A stretch of 64,000 nt of DNA from a virus (IMGVR_UViG_3300042197_003319:1-64000); one strand, 5' to 3'; counted from the stretch's first letter, positions 17,914 through 25,647 are shown. A program made the numbers and translations. The notes: a model not told the origin generated them from the letters alone.

Positions 17914-18167
17914 TAAGATTCGTCAAGATTTCGTCAAGATTTTTTAGGCCCTTTGCACAAAACGCTGATTTCGAAGTACTTCCCAAAATTGCACATTGGG
18001 CTAACGACCCGTCCTTGTAAGTCACTAACTTCCAACTATTTCCGTTAACTCCTTCAGTTAGAGTAAATTACCTGTGCAACCTGGGAAATGCAATGTGCAA
18101 CATTAAGCAAAGATTTCTGTTGACGCGTGTCAAGATTGTCAAGATACTGTGTCAAGAAACTAAAACC
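17914..18167. promoter_or_regulatory. Divergent control region between terL and integrase, candidate attP
   Basis: 254 bp without a convincing gene. Left edge: tandem TTAAGATT, GTCAAGATT, GTCAAGATT (GTCAAG at 17922 and 17933, 11 bp apart). Right edge: GTCAAG at 18129, 18138 and 18151 plus the inverted repeat TTGAC-GCGT-GTCAA (18120-18133). Inside: TTGCACA at 17953 and 17989, and its complement TGTGCAA at 18073 and 18094 (21 bp apart), flanking about 77 bp. Such arrays beside an integrase suggest arm-type integrase sites or operators controlling the divergent late and lysogeny transcripts. No strong sigma-70 promoter stands out. Confidence 0.5.
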
Positions 18168-19394
18168 ATGAAACCAATCATAATTCAAAAGGGCTGGGCG
18201 AAAGTCCGGATCTACGAGTGCCCTCTTCGCCGGGGGGCTGACGAATACATGACGTACATCATTTCCTGGTACATCGGGAAAAAACGGATGCGTCGAGGCA
18301 TGGCCTCACTCGAGTTGGCCAAACGGGAAGCCAAAGCGATCGCCGAGCAACTGGCCGATGGGTCAGCGACGACGACTGAAATCACCCAGAAAGAACTTCA
18401 GTATTACCGGCAGTGCGAAAATCTTCTCAACGGAGTCCCACTCGACAGGGCCGTTAAGGCCTACGTGGAGCTAAACCCAAAAGAAGTGAAGCAGGTTAGG
18501 ATCAAGGAACTGGTCGAAGAGTTTCTTAAGCGCAACGACGCTGACCCCAACCTTTCAAAATCGCAAAAGCTGACTATCCGACACCACTTGACCAGATTTG
18601 CCGAAAGGATGAACCGTCCGATATCTGTGGTCACCCCAAAGGAAATTGACGAATACCTGGACGACCCCCAATACGCCCCAAGGACCCGGCACAATCACCG
18701 TGCGTCCATTATCGTCCTTTTCAATTACGCCAGACGCAAAGGCTATCTTATCGAAGACAAGCGGCATGCGGCCGAGAAATCCGAAGAGATCCGATTTAAG
18801 CGCCCAGACGTTGAGATCTATTCCCCCGAACAGGCCGAGGCCATGCTTCACTTGGCCGACGCCAAGCTCATTCCCTTTTTGGCCATTGGGCTCTTTTCTG
18901 GGGTCAGAAGCGCAGAGCTCTGTCGGCTCAACTGGGAAGACATTGACTGGGTTGGGGGTAACATTCGGTTGGACCGAAACATCACCAAAACCAACCAATC
19001 CCGTCTTGTCCCCCTTCTCCCCAATCTTGCCGAGTGGTTGGCCCCGTACAAAGGCAGGAAGGGGAACATCATGGTTTCGATGGGGACAAAAGAACCGACT
19101 AGGTTTGTCAGCCCGTGGCTGATCAAAACCGACAACCCAAAGCTTCCCCGTAAATGGATCGATAACGGAATGCGTCACAGTTTTGCTTCTTACTATCTTG
19201 CCTATACGCAAGACGCGGCCAGGACAGCCCTGGCCTGCGGACACTCGGTAAGCATGTTGATGGGCACTTATAAAACGGTGTCTCTCAACGGGGTGTCCAT
19301 AACCCAGGAGGTGGCCAAGCGATATTTTGAGATCCGCCCGGTGGCGGCAGAAAATATCGTCCCAATCAGGCATGCCAAATCAAAGAAAGCCTAA
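18168..19394 (+). CDS. int: Tyrosine recombinase / phage integrase
   Basis: A 408-residue integrase from the ATG at 18168. An in-frame ATG at 18093 would add residues encoded by the repeat-rich control DNA and is less likely. An N-terminal arm and SAM-like core-binding region (about 95-195) precede the catalytic domain: Arg in LFSGVRSAELCRLNWEDID, then MRHSFASYY, ACGHSVSMLMGTY with the Tyr nucleophile. The usual His of the HxxR box is Asn (NGMR). It would integrate and excise the genome and probably uses the repeats just upstream. Confidence 0.88.
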   Translation: MKPIIIQKGWAKVRIYECPLRRGADEYMTYIISWYIGKKRMRRGMASLELAKREAKAIAEQLADGSATTTEITQKELQYYRQCENLLNGVPLDRAVKAYVELNPKEVKQVRIKELVEEFLKRNDADPNLSKSQKLTIRHHLTRFAERMNRPISVVTPKEIDEYLDDPQYAPRTRHNHRASIIVLFNYARRKGYLIEDKRHAAEKSEEIRFKRPDVEIYSPEQAEAMLHLADAKLIPFLAIGLFSGVRSAELCRLNWEDIDWVGGNIRLDRNITKTNQSRLVPLLPNLAEWLAPYKGRKGNIMVSMGTKEPTRFVSPWLIKTDNPKLPRKWIDNGMRHSFASYYLAYTQDAARTALACGHSVSMLMGTYKTVSLNGVSITQEVAKRYFEIRPVAAENIVPIRHAKSKKA

Positions 19395-19545
19395 CCAGAC
19401 CACGGCGACCTTCACCATACCCAAGCATCTTTTAACTTGGGTACAGTCAGAGGCTACGAAGCGGGGGCAATCGACCTCTGAGTATATTCGGGGTTTGCTC
19501 CTTAAGCAGTGGGACAAAGCTTCCGAAACTAAAAAAGAAAAATAA
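19372..19545 (+). CDS. Ribbon-helix-helix DNA-binding protein 1
   Basis: 57 residues from the ATG at 19372, overlapping the integrase end by 23 bp. The fold pattern is a short beta strand (TATFTIPKHLLTWV) followed by two helices (QSEATKRGQSTSEYIRGLLL), typical of CopG/Arc/ParD-type repressors. The C-terminal tail is lysine-rich. As a dimer it would bind repeated operator sites, and phased repeats flank this locus on both sides (17914-18167 and 19583-19637). A ParD-like antitoxin is an alternative, but no toxin gene follows. Confidence 0.65.
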   Translation: MPNQRKPNQTTATFTIPKHLLTWVQSEATKRGQSTSEYIRGLLLKQWDKASETKKEK

Positions 19546-19582
19546 TAGCCTAAAAGGGATAAGGTTTATTGTGGATTAGGTG

Positions 19583-19637
19583 GCGTATAATTGGCGCATT
19601 TGTAACGTATAAGTAGCGTATTTATAAGTATTTACGT
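19583..19637 (+). repeat. Five 11-bp direct repeats upstream of RHH gene 2
   Basis: Consecutive 11-mers start at 19583, 19594, 19605, 19616 and 19627: GCGTATAATTG, GCGCATTTGTA, ACGTATAAGTA, GCGTATTTATA, AGTATTTACGT. The common core is (G/A)CGTAT(A/T). A perfect TATAAT lies in the first unit (19586-19591), so a promoter for the next gene could be buried in the array. One helical turn between copies is the arrangement bound cooperatively by ribbon-helix-helix proteins. Confidence 0.75.
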
Positions 19638-19649
19638 ACTTGCCAATAA

Positions 19650-19856
19650 ATGCTTAAGCTACTAAGATTCTCCCTTGTGAAAAGGGGATTCCACGACAAT
19701 AAAGCAGAAAAAACCAACCTGCTCCTCCCCAGTAAACTAAAAATCAGGACTCTGGACCAGGCGAGGAAGGAGGGCGTATCAATGTCGCAACTCGTGCGAA
19801 AACTTTTGGAGAGCTATTTGGCGGAAGCGGCGAAAGCCGAAAAAATAAAAATGTAA
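19650..19856 (+). CDS. Ribbon-helix-helix DNA-binding protein 2
   Basis: 68 residues. The conserved part is TNLLLPSKLKIRTLDQARKE then GVSMSQLVRKLLESYL, a beta strand plus two helices as in CopG/Arc repressors. The first 22 residues are basic and may be an artefact of an upstream start, since no ribosome binding site precedes 19650. It lies 13 bp after an 11-bp repeat array, so autoregulation is the simplest reading. Only weakly similar to RHH protein 1, mainly in the SxSxxxR helix. Confidence 0.65.
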   Translation: MLKLLRFSLVKRGFHDNKAEKTNLLLPSKLKIRTLDQARKEGVSMSQLVRKLLESYLAEAAKAEKIKM

Positions 19857-19916
19857 AAAAAAAGAAGAAATTACTTGCCATGTATGCGCTGACGCTTACA
19901 CCTAGTCGCCTCTCGC

Positions 19917-20225
19917 ATGAGACTTACCCTCGAAACTAAGTCGGTTAGGATTTTTACCCAACCCAGCGGCCATTTGGCCGTGGAGCTGGAGCCCATCGGA
20001 GAAGACGGTTGGCCGAAGGATCTTCCGAGTGAAAACATCTACACAATCCCCGAGCTAACCAAACGGCTCGGAGTTTCTCGTCGCACAATCTACAGCTATT
20101 TTCGTCGGCACCATAATCCCCTCCCCCACTCGAAAGCGGGAGGCCGTCCGCGTGTGACCGAATCGGATTTAATGTCCTGGCTCTCCAGGGAAAAGACCAA
20201 AGCCAAGATCGTGAGCATCGTATGA
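19917..20225 (+). CDS. Helix-turn-helix (MerR/excisionase-type) protein
   Basis: A 102-residue protein. The C-terminal half holds a winged helix-turn-helix of the excisionase/HTH_17 type: IYTIPELTKRLGVSRRTIYS followed by KAGGRPRVTESDLMSWL. The N-terminal half (TKSVRIFTQPSGHLAVELEP) is a separate beta-rich segment. Location close to the integrase suggests an excisionase or regulator directing the lysogeny choice, but a role in replication initiation is also possible. Confidence 0.7.
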   Translation: MRLTLETKSVRIFTQPSGHLAVELEPIGEDGWPKDLPSENIYTIPELTKRLGVSRRTIYSYFRRHHNPLPHSKAGGRPRVTESDLMSWLSREKTKAKIVSIV

Positions 20226-20270
20226 TTTCAACCCAAATAAAAAAGAGGGCTGTCGCAAAGAAAGGAATGA

Positions 20271-20729
20271 ATGACACCCACCAAGGAACTGATTGCAATC
20301 GATCCGGGAAAGTCCGGAGGGATTGCATGGAAGATGGCCTACGGCGCGCGAGCCGTGGCGATGCCGGCCACGGAGCCGGACATCGCACAGAAATTAAAGG
20401 AGATCTATTATCACCTGGACAAACCTACTGTCCTAATCGAGGAGGTGGGCGGCTACATCGGGAGGCCGCAGCCGGGTTCAGCCATGTTTACTTTTGGTCG
20501 CAATTTCGGGTTCTTGTTAGGCGTTCTGACCTGCCTCTCGGCCAGGATCGTTCTGGTCCGACCTCAAAGATGGCAAAGCTTCTTAGGGCTTGGAACGAGC
20601 GACGGAAACCGAACCAAGTGGAAAAACAAGTTAAAGTCAAAGGCTCAGAACCTTTTTCCAGATCTTGACGTAACCTTGGCAATATCAGACGCTTTATTAC
20701 TTTTGGAATACGGGAGAAAGACAGAATAG
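20271..20729 (+). CDS. RuvC-like Holliday junction resolvase
   Basis: A 152-residue RNase H-fold nuclease. The first catalytic Asp is in LIAIDPGKSGGIAW (Asp11), the Glu in TVLIEEVGGYIG, and the C-terminal acidic residue in AISDALLLLEYG. The loop RPQRWQSFLGLG is typical of phage crossover junction endodeoxyribonucleases. A strong AAAGGA site precedes the ATG. It would resolve branched replication or packaging intermediates. It is followed directly by the helicase gene with no gap. Confidence 0.8.
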   Translation: MTPTKELIAIDPGKSGGIAWKMAYGARAVAMPATEPDIAQKLKEIYYHLDKPTVLIEEVGGYIGRPQPGSAMFTFGRNFGFLLGVLTCLSARIVLVRPQRWQSFLGLGTSDGNRTKWKNKLKSKAQNLFPDLDVTLAISDALLLLEYGRKTE

Positions 20730-21998
20730 ATGGAACTGTATGACTGGCAGAAGGATTCGGCTGAGGCTCTTTTGGCGAGCCTGCGGGAGCACCATGTCGC
20801 AGCGGATTGGAGCGACACCGGCACCGGGAAGACGGCTAAGGCTGTCTGGGTTGCCAAGCAGTTGGGTAAGCCAGTCGCTATCATCTGCCCAAAAGCCGTA
20901 ATCCCAGCCTGGAAAAACTGGTGCAAGGAAGCCGGAATTGAGCCGACCTTTATCCTCAACTACGAAAAGCTTCGGGCCGGCTCCACGCCATACGGAGACT
21001 TTGTTGGTGGGGCCTGGGTATGGTCACAGCCGATTGTATACGATCAACTCTTTATCTGGGACGAGGTCCACAAATGCAAAGGACCTAATTCTCTCAACGG
21101 GAAGATGTTAATCGCCTCCCGCCCTTACTACACGCTTATGTTGTCGGCTACCTTCGCCTCAAACCCCCTCGACATGAAGGCCACCGGGTATGTCCTGGGC
21201 TTGCACAAATACGCGGATTTCTGGCCATGGTGCATCAAGAACGGGGTTAAGAAAGCCCCGTGGGGGGCCATGTCGTACTTTGGGGGGAAAAAGAGCCTGG
21301 CCGTGATCCACCAGGCCATGGCCCCTAAATCGAGCCGGGTCAAGATTCGTGAGCTGGGAGACAAATTCCCCGACAATGAGGTATTCGCGGAAGCCTACGA
21401 TTGTGGGGATGTTCAAGGCCTATACGACGATCTGGAGCGCAGATTGGCCGAGTTGGAAGTTAGCAAGGCGGCTGACAAGCCCCACCCGATGACGGAAATC
21501 CTGCGGGCGAGGCAGGAATCAGAATTGTTGAGGGTCCCGATCTTGGCGGACTTGACGGATTCATTGCTCGACGAGGGGAGGTCGGTGGTTATTTTTTGCA
21601 ATTTTCGTAATTCTCTTGACGCTCTTTTGTCAGTGTTTAGTAAATCCAGCTCAATGATCTGGGGAGGGCAATCTACCGAGGAGCGCCAGGAGATGATTTC
21701 CGATTTCCAGAGCGACAAGACCAACGTGATGTTGTGCCAGGTCCAGAGCGGTGGCGTAGGTGTGTCCCTGCACGATGAGAACGGTGTTCGCCCTCGTAGT
21801 TCCCTCATCTGCCCGACCTATTCCGCCATCGACCTTAAGCAGGCTCTGGGCCGCATCCACCGGGCCGGGGCCAAGTCCAAGGCTGTGCAAAAAATAATTT
21901 TCGCCGCCGGCTCCATTGAGGAGCAGGTGATGAAGAAAGTCAGAGCGAAACTGAAGAACATCGAAACCCTTAACGACGGAGACATCGAAACGATATGA
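20730..21998 (+). CDS. SNF2-type superfamily 2 helicase
   Basis: A 422-residue DNA-dependent ATPase. Motif I is DTGTGKTA (about 29-36), motif II DEVH (about 111-114), motif III LSATFAS, and the C-terminal RecA lobe shows MLCQVQSGGVGVSLHDENG and QALGRIHRAGAKSK (motif VI, about 371-384). Such single-subunit SNF2-like enzymes are frequent in phage replication modules, where they likely remodel forks or aid recombination. It overlaps the next gene by 4 bp. Confidence 0.88.
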   Translation: MELYDWQKDSAEALLASLREHHVAADWSDTGTGKTAKAVWVAKQLGKPVAIICPKAVIPAWKNWCKEAGIEPTFILNYEKLRAGSTPYGDFVGGAWVWSQPIVYDQLFIWDEVHKCKGPNSLNGKMLIASRPYYTLMLSATFASNPLDMKATGYVLGLHKYADFWPWCIKNGVKKAPWGAMSYFGGKKSLAVIHQAMAPKSSRVKIRELGDKFPDNEVFAEAYDCGDVQGLYDDLERRLAELEVSKAADKPHPMTEILRARQESELLRVPILADLTDSLLDEGRSVVIFCNFRNSLDALLSVFSKSSSMIWGGQSTEERQEMISDFQSDKTNVMLCQVQSGGVGVSLHDENGVRPRSSLICPTYSAIDLKQALGRIHRAGAKSKAVQKIIFAAGSIEEQVMKKVRAKLKNIETLNDGDIETI

Positions 21999-22171
21999 AA
22001 ACCAAAACTGAAAAGTTAACGGAGCAACTCCAGTTCCTGGCCAACAGATTCTACGTTCTGGGAGTCCAGTACTTCGAGGGCATCAAGGGGCGGGATATCC
22101 CGAAGTGGGAGGATGAACTCCAGGGAGCTGTCGACGAATACGAGGATATCCGCGACGAGTGGGTTAGCTGA
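21995..22171 (+). CDS. Small acidic hypothetical protein between helicase and nuclease
   Basis: A 58-residue frame starting MKTKTEKLTEQLQFLANRF and ending EYEDIRDEWVS. It overlaps the helicase stop (ATGA at 21995-21998) and shares its stop base with the next ATG, so it fits the coupled-translation pattern exactly. Mostly helical and acidic. Function unknown; it may be a partner of one of the flanking enzymes. Confidence 0.6.
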   Translation: MKTKTEKLTEQLQFLANRFYVLGVQYFEGIKGRDIPKWEDELQGAVDEYEDIRDEWVS

Positions 22172-23277
22172 TGGGCGCACACCACGAGTTCTCCCCTTCC
22201 CAGTTGATGTACCGGGAGGCGTGTCCCGGTTGGAAGACCGAGGAGGGCGAGCAGTCTGTCCAGGCGGCGGAGGGCACGATGATGCACCAGGCCCTGGAGA
22301 CCGGGGATCTTAAGGGGCTCAATGAGGAGCAGTCCCGTTGCGTCAACATGGTTAGTGAGCTGTTTGCGGGAATGCGGGAAGAGCTTGAGACCGAAGGCCC
22401 CAAGGCTGAGGTCCACCAAGAGCTGAGACTTGGAATCATGGGGCTGACCTTTGGGACCGCCGACCTTGTCCTGGTTAACGGAACCAACGCCAAAATCGGG
22501 GACGCCAAGTTCGGGTGGAACGCCGTTGAAGATGCAGAAACCAATCTCCAGGGCTGGGCTTATGCCATCGGTGTGTACGAAAAATGGCCTTCGGTGGAGT
22601 GCGTCGAGGTTGTCTTCGCCCAGCCGAGGCTGGACACCGTAAGCAGGGCGCAGTTTTACCGGAAGACCGACCTGGAGCGCATGAGGCTTCGGGTAATGAC
22701 GGTCATCGCTAGGGCCAAGGACCACAAACCGGAAGACTTGAGGCCCAGCGAGTTCACCTGCCTTTACTGCGGGGCCAAGGCCACCTGCACGGCGCTCCAC
22801 AAGAAAGCCCTGGTCATTTCCAGCAAATTTGTCGAGCTGACTCCAGACCAGCAGCTTCTGGACATTTACAACCCGGAGCAACTGGCCACGCCAGAGTTGC
22901 GGGGGAAGGCGGAAATTCTGCGGAGAATCTTGGAGCCTTGGTGCGACAAGGTACGCAAAGAGAACTTACGGCATGTCCTTGAGACCGGAGAGGAAATTCC
23001 TGGTTTCGAGGTCAAATCGCGTGCGGGACGCCGATCTGTCACAGACCCGCAAATCACATGGGAACTGGTCAAGGACCGGCTGACTCCTGAGGAGTTTGCC
23101 GGAGTGACCGAGGTCTCAGTGGCGCAACTGCTCAAAGCCTATTCCGACAAGGCTCCGCGAGGGGCCAAGGAAAAGCTCAAGCAAGAAATCGAGGATCGGC
23201 TCACCGATGCGGGAATTCTGCAAGGGGGAGACGAAATTCGGTACCTACAACGAACAAAGGAAAAACAAAACAAATGA
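22171..23277 (+). CDS. Cas4-like PD-(D/E)XK nuclease (DUF2800-type)
   Basis: A 368-residue protein. The nuclease core is seen in RYxx-like His residue MMHQALETGD, the metal-binding GTADLVLVNG and IGDAKFG, then NLQGWAYAIG (motif IV-like Gln). A CLYCGAKATC Cys cluster lies near residue 195-205, matching DUF2800/Cas4-type phage nucleases. The C-terminal 100 residues resemble the accessory region that ends in PRGAKEKL. In phages these enzymes pair with a recombinase or single-strand binding partner; the next gene could be that partner. Confidence 0.75.
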   Translation: MGAHHEFSPSQLMYREACPGWKTEEGEQSVQAAEGTMMHQALETGDLKGLNEEQSRCVNMVSELFAGMREELETEGPKAEVHQELRLGIMGLTFGTADLVLVNGTNAKIGDAKFGWNAVEDAETNLQGWAYAIGVYEKWPSVECVEVVFAQPRLDTVSRAQFYRKTDLERMRLRVMTVIARAKDHKPEDLRPSEFTCLYCGAKATCTALHKKALVISSKFVELTPDQQLLDIYNPEQLATPELRGKAEILRRILEPWCDKVRKENLRHVLETGEEIPGFEVKSRAGRRSVTDPQITWELVKDRLTPEEFAGVTEVSVAQLLKAYSDKAPRGAKEKLKQEIEDRLTDAGILQGGDEIRYLQRTKEKQNK

Positions 23278-24029
23278 AAACATCATTCGCCAAACCGGCG
23301 ACCAAACCCCAGCCCCGTGCCGTTGCGCCCGTAGAAGAGCCATCGGAATCCGCGGAGCTGGCCACCACCGAAACCGCCTCGACCAGCCTGGCCATCCAGG
23401 GATCGGTCGACGGCCAGATCCAGGGCGAGTTCAGCCGTCGGGACCTCACGATCCCGAAGATGAACCTCGTCAACAAGACCGGGGAACTCTCCAACCAGTT
23501 CTCTCCTGGCTCCTTCGTCTACAACCGGGAGGTTCTCCTGGGTGACGGCAAGAAGCCGGCGACCATCACGGTAACCCGGATCGCCAAGTTCTATCTCCAG
23601 GATGTCCCCTACGGCTCCGGCGAGATGCCCAAGAACTTCACCTCCATCCGTGACGTGCGGGCGGCGGGTGGAGCTCTTGCCGGCGATCAGGACGTGGAAG
23701 AGGGTACGGACACCTACTCCGAGGCCATGACCTGCATTGTGCTGGTCAAGTCTCCGGCCAAGGCCCACCCGCTCTTCCCGTTTGAGTTCGGGGGAGATCA
23801 CTACGCCATGGCTCAGTGGCTTCTCACGAAGTCAGCCTACAAGGCCACGGGTCGCAAGCTCTTCACGGACTCGCAACTCGCCCTCCGTGACGGGATCGAC
23901 ACGGCAGCCTACGAGCTGACCTCCAGTCTCCGCACCAACAGCGCGGCCAGCTGGTACGTACCCACGGTCAAGTTGGCCACACGCCACACGCCCGAGTTCA
24001 TCGAATTCGTGCGCGGCCTGGTCAAATAA
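23274..24029 (+). CDS. Abundant-type replication accessory protein, possible ssDNA-binding role
   Basis: A 251-residue protein with a disordered N-terminus (Pro/Ala/Glu/Ser, residues 1-55), then a compact beta-rich body (PKMNLVNKTGELSNQFSPGS, then PATITVTRIAKFYLQDVPYG). Codon use is very GC-rich and uniform, as in highly expressed genes. The position after a Cas4-like nuclease and upstream of the polymerase resembles where phages encode single-strand binding or recombination-mediator proteins. No family was recognised, so the role is inferred. ATGA overlap with the preceding gene. Confidence 0.55.
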   Translation: MKTSFAKPATKPQPRAVAPVEEPSESAELATTETASTSLAIQGSVDGQIQGEFSRRDLTIPKMNLVNKTGELSNQFSPGSFVYNREVLLGDGKKPATITVTRIAKFYLQDVPYGSGEMPKNFTSIRDVRAAGGALAGDQDVEEGTDTYSEAMTCIVLVKSPAKAHPLFPFEFGGDHYAMAQWLLTKSAYKATGRKLFTDSQLALRDGIDTAAYELTSSLRTNSAASWYVPTVKLATRHTPEFIEFVRGLVK

Positions 24030-24030
24030 C

Positions 24031-24411
24031 ATGACGGAAGTTCCCACCCATGGTGTGCAGGGAGAACCTGCAACGGCCACCCAACCTGACAGTGCCTCCT
24101 CGGCTTTTGAAACAGGTGCGGAACTTTACTGCCCGTCCGTGACGGAAGTCGCGGACATGGCCTGGGACGTGATCCACCGGATCATGTCCAGGGGCAGCGA
24201 TAAAAGCGTGTTTGGCCAATGGTTTCACACCGACAGCCGCAGATACAACGCCGACCGATGCATCAACCACATCTGCCAGGCGATGATGCAGCTGGACGGA
24301 AACCGTCCGGCCAAGGACGCAAACGGAGAGGACGCAGTGGATCATCTGGAACGCGGGATGGTGAGAGCCGCGTTCTTGCTCTTCAAAACCAAGAAAGGAA
24401 AAGTTGAATGA
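24031..24411 (+). CDS. Hypothetical protein of the replication operon
   Basis: A 126-residue protein. The N-terminal 35 residues look disordered. The helical body contains MAWDVIHRIMSRGSDKSVFG, then a His/Cys-bearing stretch (ADRCINHICQAMMQLDG) and HLERGMVRAAFLLF. The His/Glu pattern hints at a small HD- or DUF5664-like helical domain, but it is too degenerate to assign. It overlaps the next gene by 4 bp. Confidence 0.5.
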   Translation: MTEVPTHGVQGEPATATQPDSASSAFETGAELYCPSVTEVADMAWDVIHRIMSRGSDKSVFGQWFHTDSRRYNADRCINHICQAMMQLDGNRPAKDANGEDAVDHLERGMVRAAFLLFKTKKGKVE

Positions 24412-24716
24412 AGAACAAAAAACAAAATAACAAGAAACAGAAAGTCGGGGTCAAGGTGGACATGGACAAGGATCTGGCCAAGTACGCCCAGCGGGTAAAC
24501 CAAGACGAGCTGGGGATCATCCAGTGCTTGGGTAGCAAGGATATCGAGATGTGCGAAGTCAGCTTCCAGACGGACGACAAGACTTTCGCCAAGGTCGCGG
24601 ATATCGGAAGGGATCTGATCCAGTCCGATAAACACAAGCTTTTTGGGTACGCCATCGTCCGGGCCATCGAGGACGTGATCGCCGAGGAGAAGGGGAAAAA
24701 ATGTTCGAGGGCTTGA
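24408..24716 (+). CDS. Hypothetical protein
   Basis: A 102-residue protein with a very basic N-terminus (KNKKQNNKKQKVGVKVDM) followed by a mixed alpha/beta body (LGIIQCLGSKDIEMCEVSFQ). It ends with the ribosome binding site for the following small gene (GGAGAAGGGGAAAAA), so the two are coupled with a 16-bp overlap. No family recognised. Confidence 0.5.
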   Translation: MKNKKQNNKKQKVGVKVDMDKDLAKYAQRVNQDELGIIQCLGSKDIEMCEVSFQTDDKTFAKVADIGRDLIQSDKHKLFGYAIVRAIEDVIAEEKGKKCSRA

Positions 24717-24874
24717 GAATGAGGCTTTTCGTATGGCTAGCAACCAGATGGTTCCCTCACCTCACGTTCTCCACGGACCCGACGACTGGATCCGTCGTTA
24801 CTATGATTTTTTCCTGCAAAGAGGAAACAGTCGACCGGGTCATGTCGTGGATGGTCAAGGAGGAGCTTCTGTGA
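24701..24874 (+). CDS. Small hypothetical protein
   Basis: 57 residues: MFEGLRMRLFVWLATRWFPH at the N-terminus, a hydrophobic middle and a charged end (RVMSWMVKEELL). The purine-rich GGAGAAGGGGA site is ideally placed for the ATG at 24701, and its stop overlaps the next GTG start (GTGA at 24871-24874). This is the better reading than a different-frame start at 24733. May be a membrane-associated peptide. Confidence 0.5.
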   Translation: MFEGLRMRLFVWLATRWFPHLTFSTDPTTGSVVTMIFSCKEETVDRVMSWMVKEELL

Positions 24875-25128
24875 GCGAGCGTGAACTTAACCGGCTACGA
24901 GACTTTTACCACGGTCTGACCGACGAGCTGGGGCGGGTGCGCCAACACGCCGAGGAGGCAAATAAGGTCTCCGAGGGCCTGATGCACCTCTGCCAGGATC
25001 ACCTGACCATCCTGGCGGATTTGGAGCAGCAGAACGCCGACCTTAGGCGGGAGAACCGAAACATCAGGGAAAAACTCAATCAACAACTTAAGGAGGACGA
25101 CAGATGCAAAACATTATTGTCGGCCTGA
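24871..25128 (+). CDS. Coiled-coil hypothetical protein
   Basis: 85 residues from a GTG at 24871 that has a strong AAGGAGGAG site. The protein is almost wholly helical with heptad-like spacing (DELGRVRQHAEEANKVSEGL, then LADLEQQNADLRRENRNIRE), so a dimeric coiled coil is likely. Function unknown. Overlaps the following membrane protein gene by 25 bp. Confidence 0.6.
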   Translation: MSERELNRLRDFYHGLTDELGRVRQHAEEANKVSEGLMHLCQDHLTILADLEQQNADLRRENRNIREKLNQQLKEDDRCKTLLSA

Positions 25129-25331
25129 TCCTGGGATGGATCGGCCATTACACCTGGGTGTGGCTAAGGCACCGCTCGGTGTTCCACACCACCGCCTACA
25201 CGACCAGTTCCGGGAAGACATCGTACGTCTCGTACACATGGCCGAAAAAATTGAAGCTCCCGGGCAATATGTGGCCTTTCCGGAAGGCCGAGGATGTCTT
25301 CGTGGGCAAGAAGCGCGGGAGGAAAAAATGA
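25104..25331 (+). CDS. Small N-terminal-anchored membrane protein
   Basis: 75 residues with one N-terminal hydrophobic helix (NIIVGLILGWIGHYTWVWL) and a basic C-terminus ending KKRGRKK. An AAGGAGG site lies just upstream. One of two consecutive small membrane proteins inside the replication operon; they could tether replication complexes to the membrane or act in superinfection exclusion. Confidence 0.55.
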   Translation: MQNIIVGLILGWIGHYTWVWLRHRSVFHTTAYTTSSGKTSYVSYTWPKKLKLPGNMWPFRKAEDVFVGKKRGRKK

Positions 25332-25447
25332 TCGAAGCCATTAAATACGTGTTTTTTGCGGCAGGAATCGTGGCCACGACGATGCTGATCGTGTCTGTCG
25401 CCTGCTTCGGGGCCTGGCTCTTTGACAAGTGGAGGAAAGAGCGATGA
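25328..25447 (+). CDS. Very small membrane protein
   Basis: 39 residues (MIEAIKYVFFAAGIVATTML...) consisting of a single transmembrane helix and a short basic tail (DKWRKER). It starts on an ATGA overlap and ends on another, which argues that it is a true gene despite the size. Confidence 0.5.
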   Translation: MIEAIKYVFFAAGIVATTMLIVSVACFGAWLFDKWRKER

Positions 25448-25647
25448 CCGGCCAACCCATCCCCACCACCGAGGATATCCGTTTGGCCCGAGTGGAGAAG
25501 TCCATCGAGACCCTGGAAGCGGAGAACTTCGGACTGAAACAAAGGATCAAGGAATTGGAAGACCAGATCCGCTACGACTTCACTCCCCTCACGGAGCCCA
25601 TCGAGGTCATCGGGTCCTGGCACAAAACGAAAGGAAACAGCCTATGA
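25444..25647 (+). CDS. Coiled-coil hypothetical protein
   Basis: 67 residues from the ATG at 25444 (GGAGGAAAGAG site). Helical heptads in VEKSIETLEAENFGLKQRIK then ELEDQIRYDF suggest a short coiled coil, followed by a conserved-looking hydrophobic end (EPIEVIGSWHKT). Function unknown. Confidence 0.5.
   Translation: MTGQPIPTTEDIRLARVEKSIETLEAENFGLKQRIKELEDQIRYDFTPLTEPIEVIGSWHKTKGNSL

Noticed and set aside
18093-18167. Upstream ATG for the integrase
   Set aside because: It would translate the repeat-rich control DNA into a basic leader and has only a weak ribosome binding site; the ATG at 18168 starts the conserved-looking protein.
19583-19637. Short tandem repeats as a possible CRISPR array
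   Set aside because: Units are 11 bp without spacers and are not palindromic CRISPR repeats; they fit operator or centromere iterons.
19583-19856. A complete ParMRC-type partition locus
   Set aside because: The repeats and an RHH protein are present, but no ParM- or TubZ-like ATPase was found nearby; the RuvC-like gene at 20271 is a nuclease.
20222-20668. A 148-codon plus-strand ORF overlapping the RuvC-like gene
   Set aside because: It overlaps the RuvC-like gene in another frame, and the latter has the catalytic pattern and the ribosome binding site.
22051-22881. A 276-codon minus-strand ORF opposite the DUF2800-type nuclease
   Set aside because: Shadow frame of a strongly biased coding gene; no start context and no recognisable fold.
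24733-24870. Longer start for the coiled-coil gene
   Set aside because: A separate frame with its own start, ribosome binding site and stop (24701-24874) fills this DNA, and the GTG at 24871 has a much better site.
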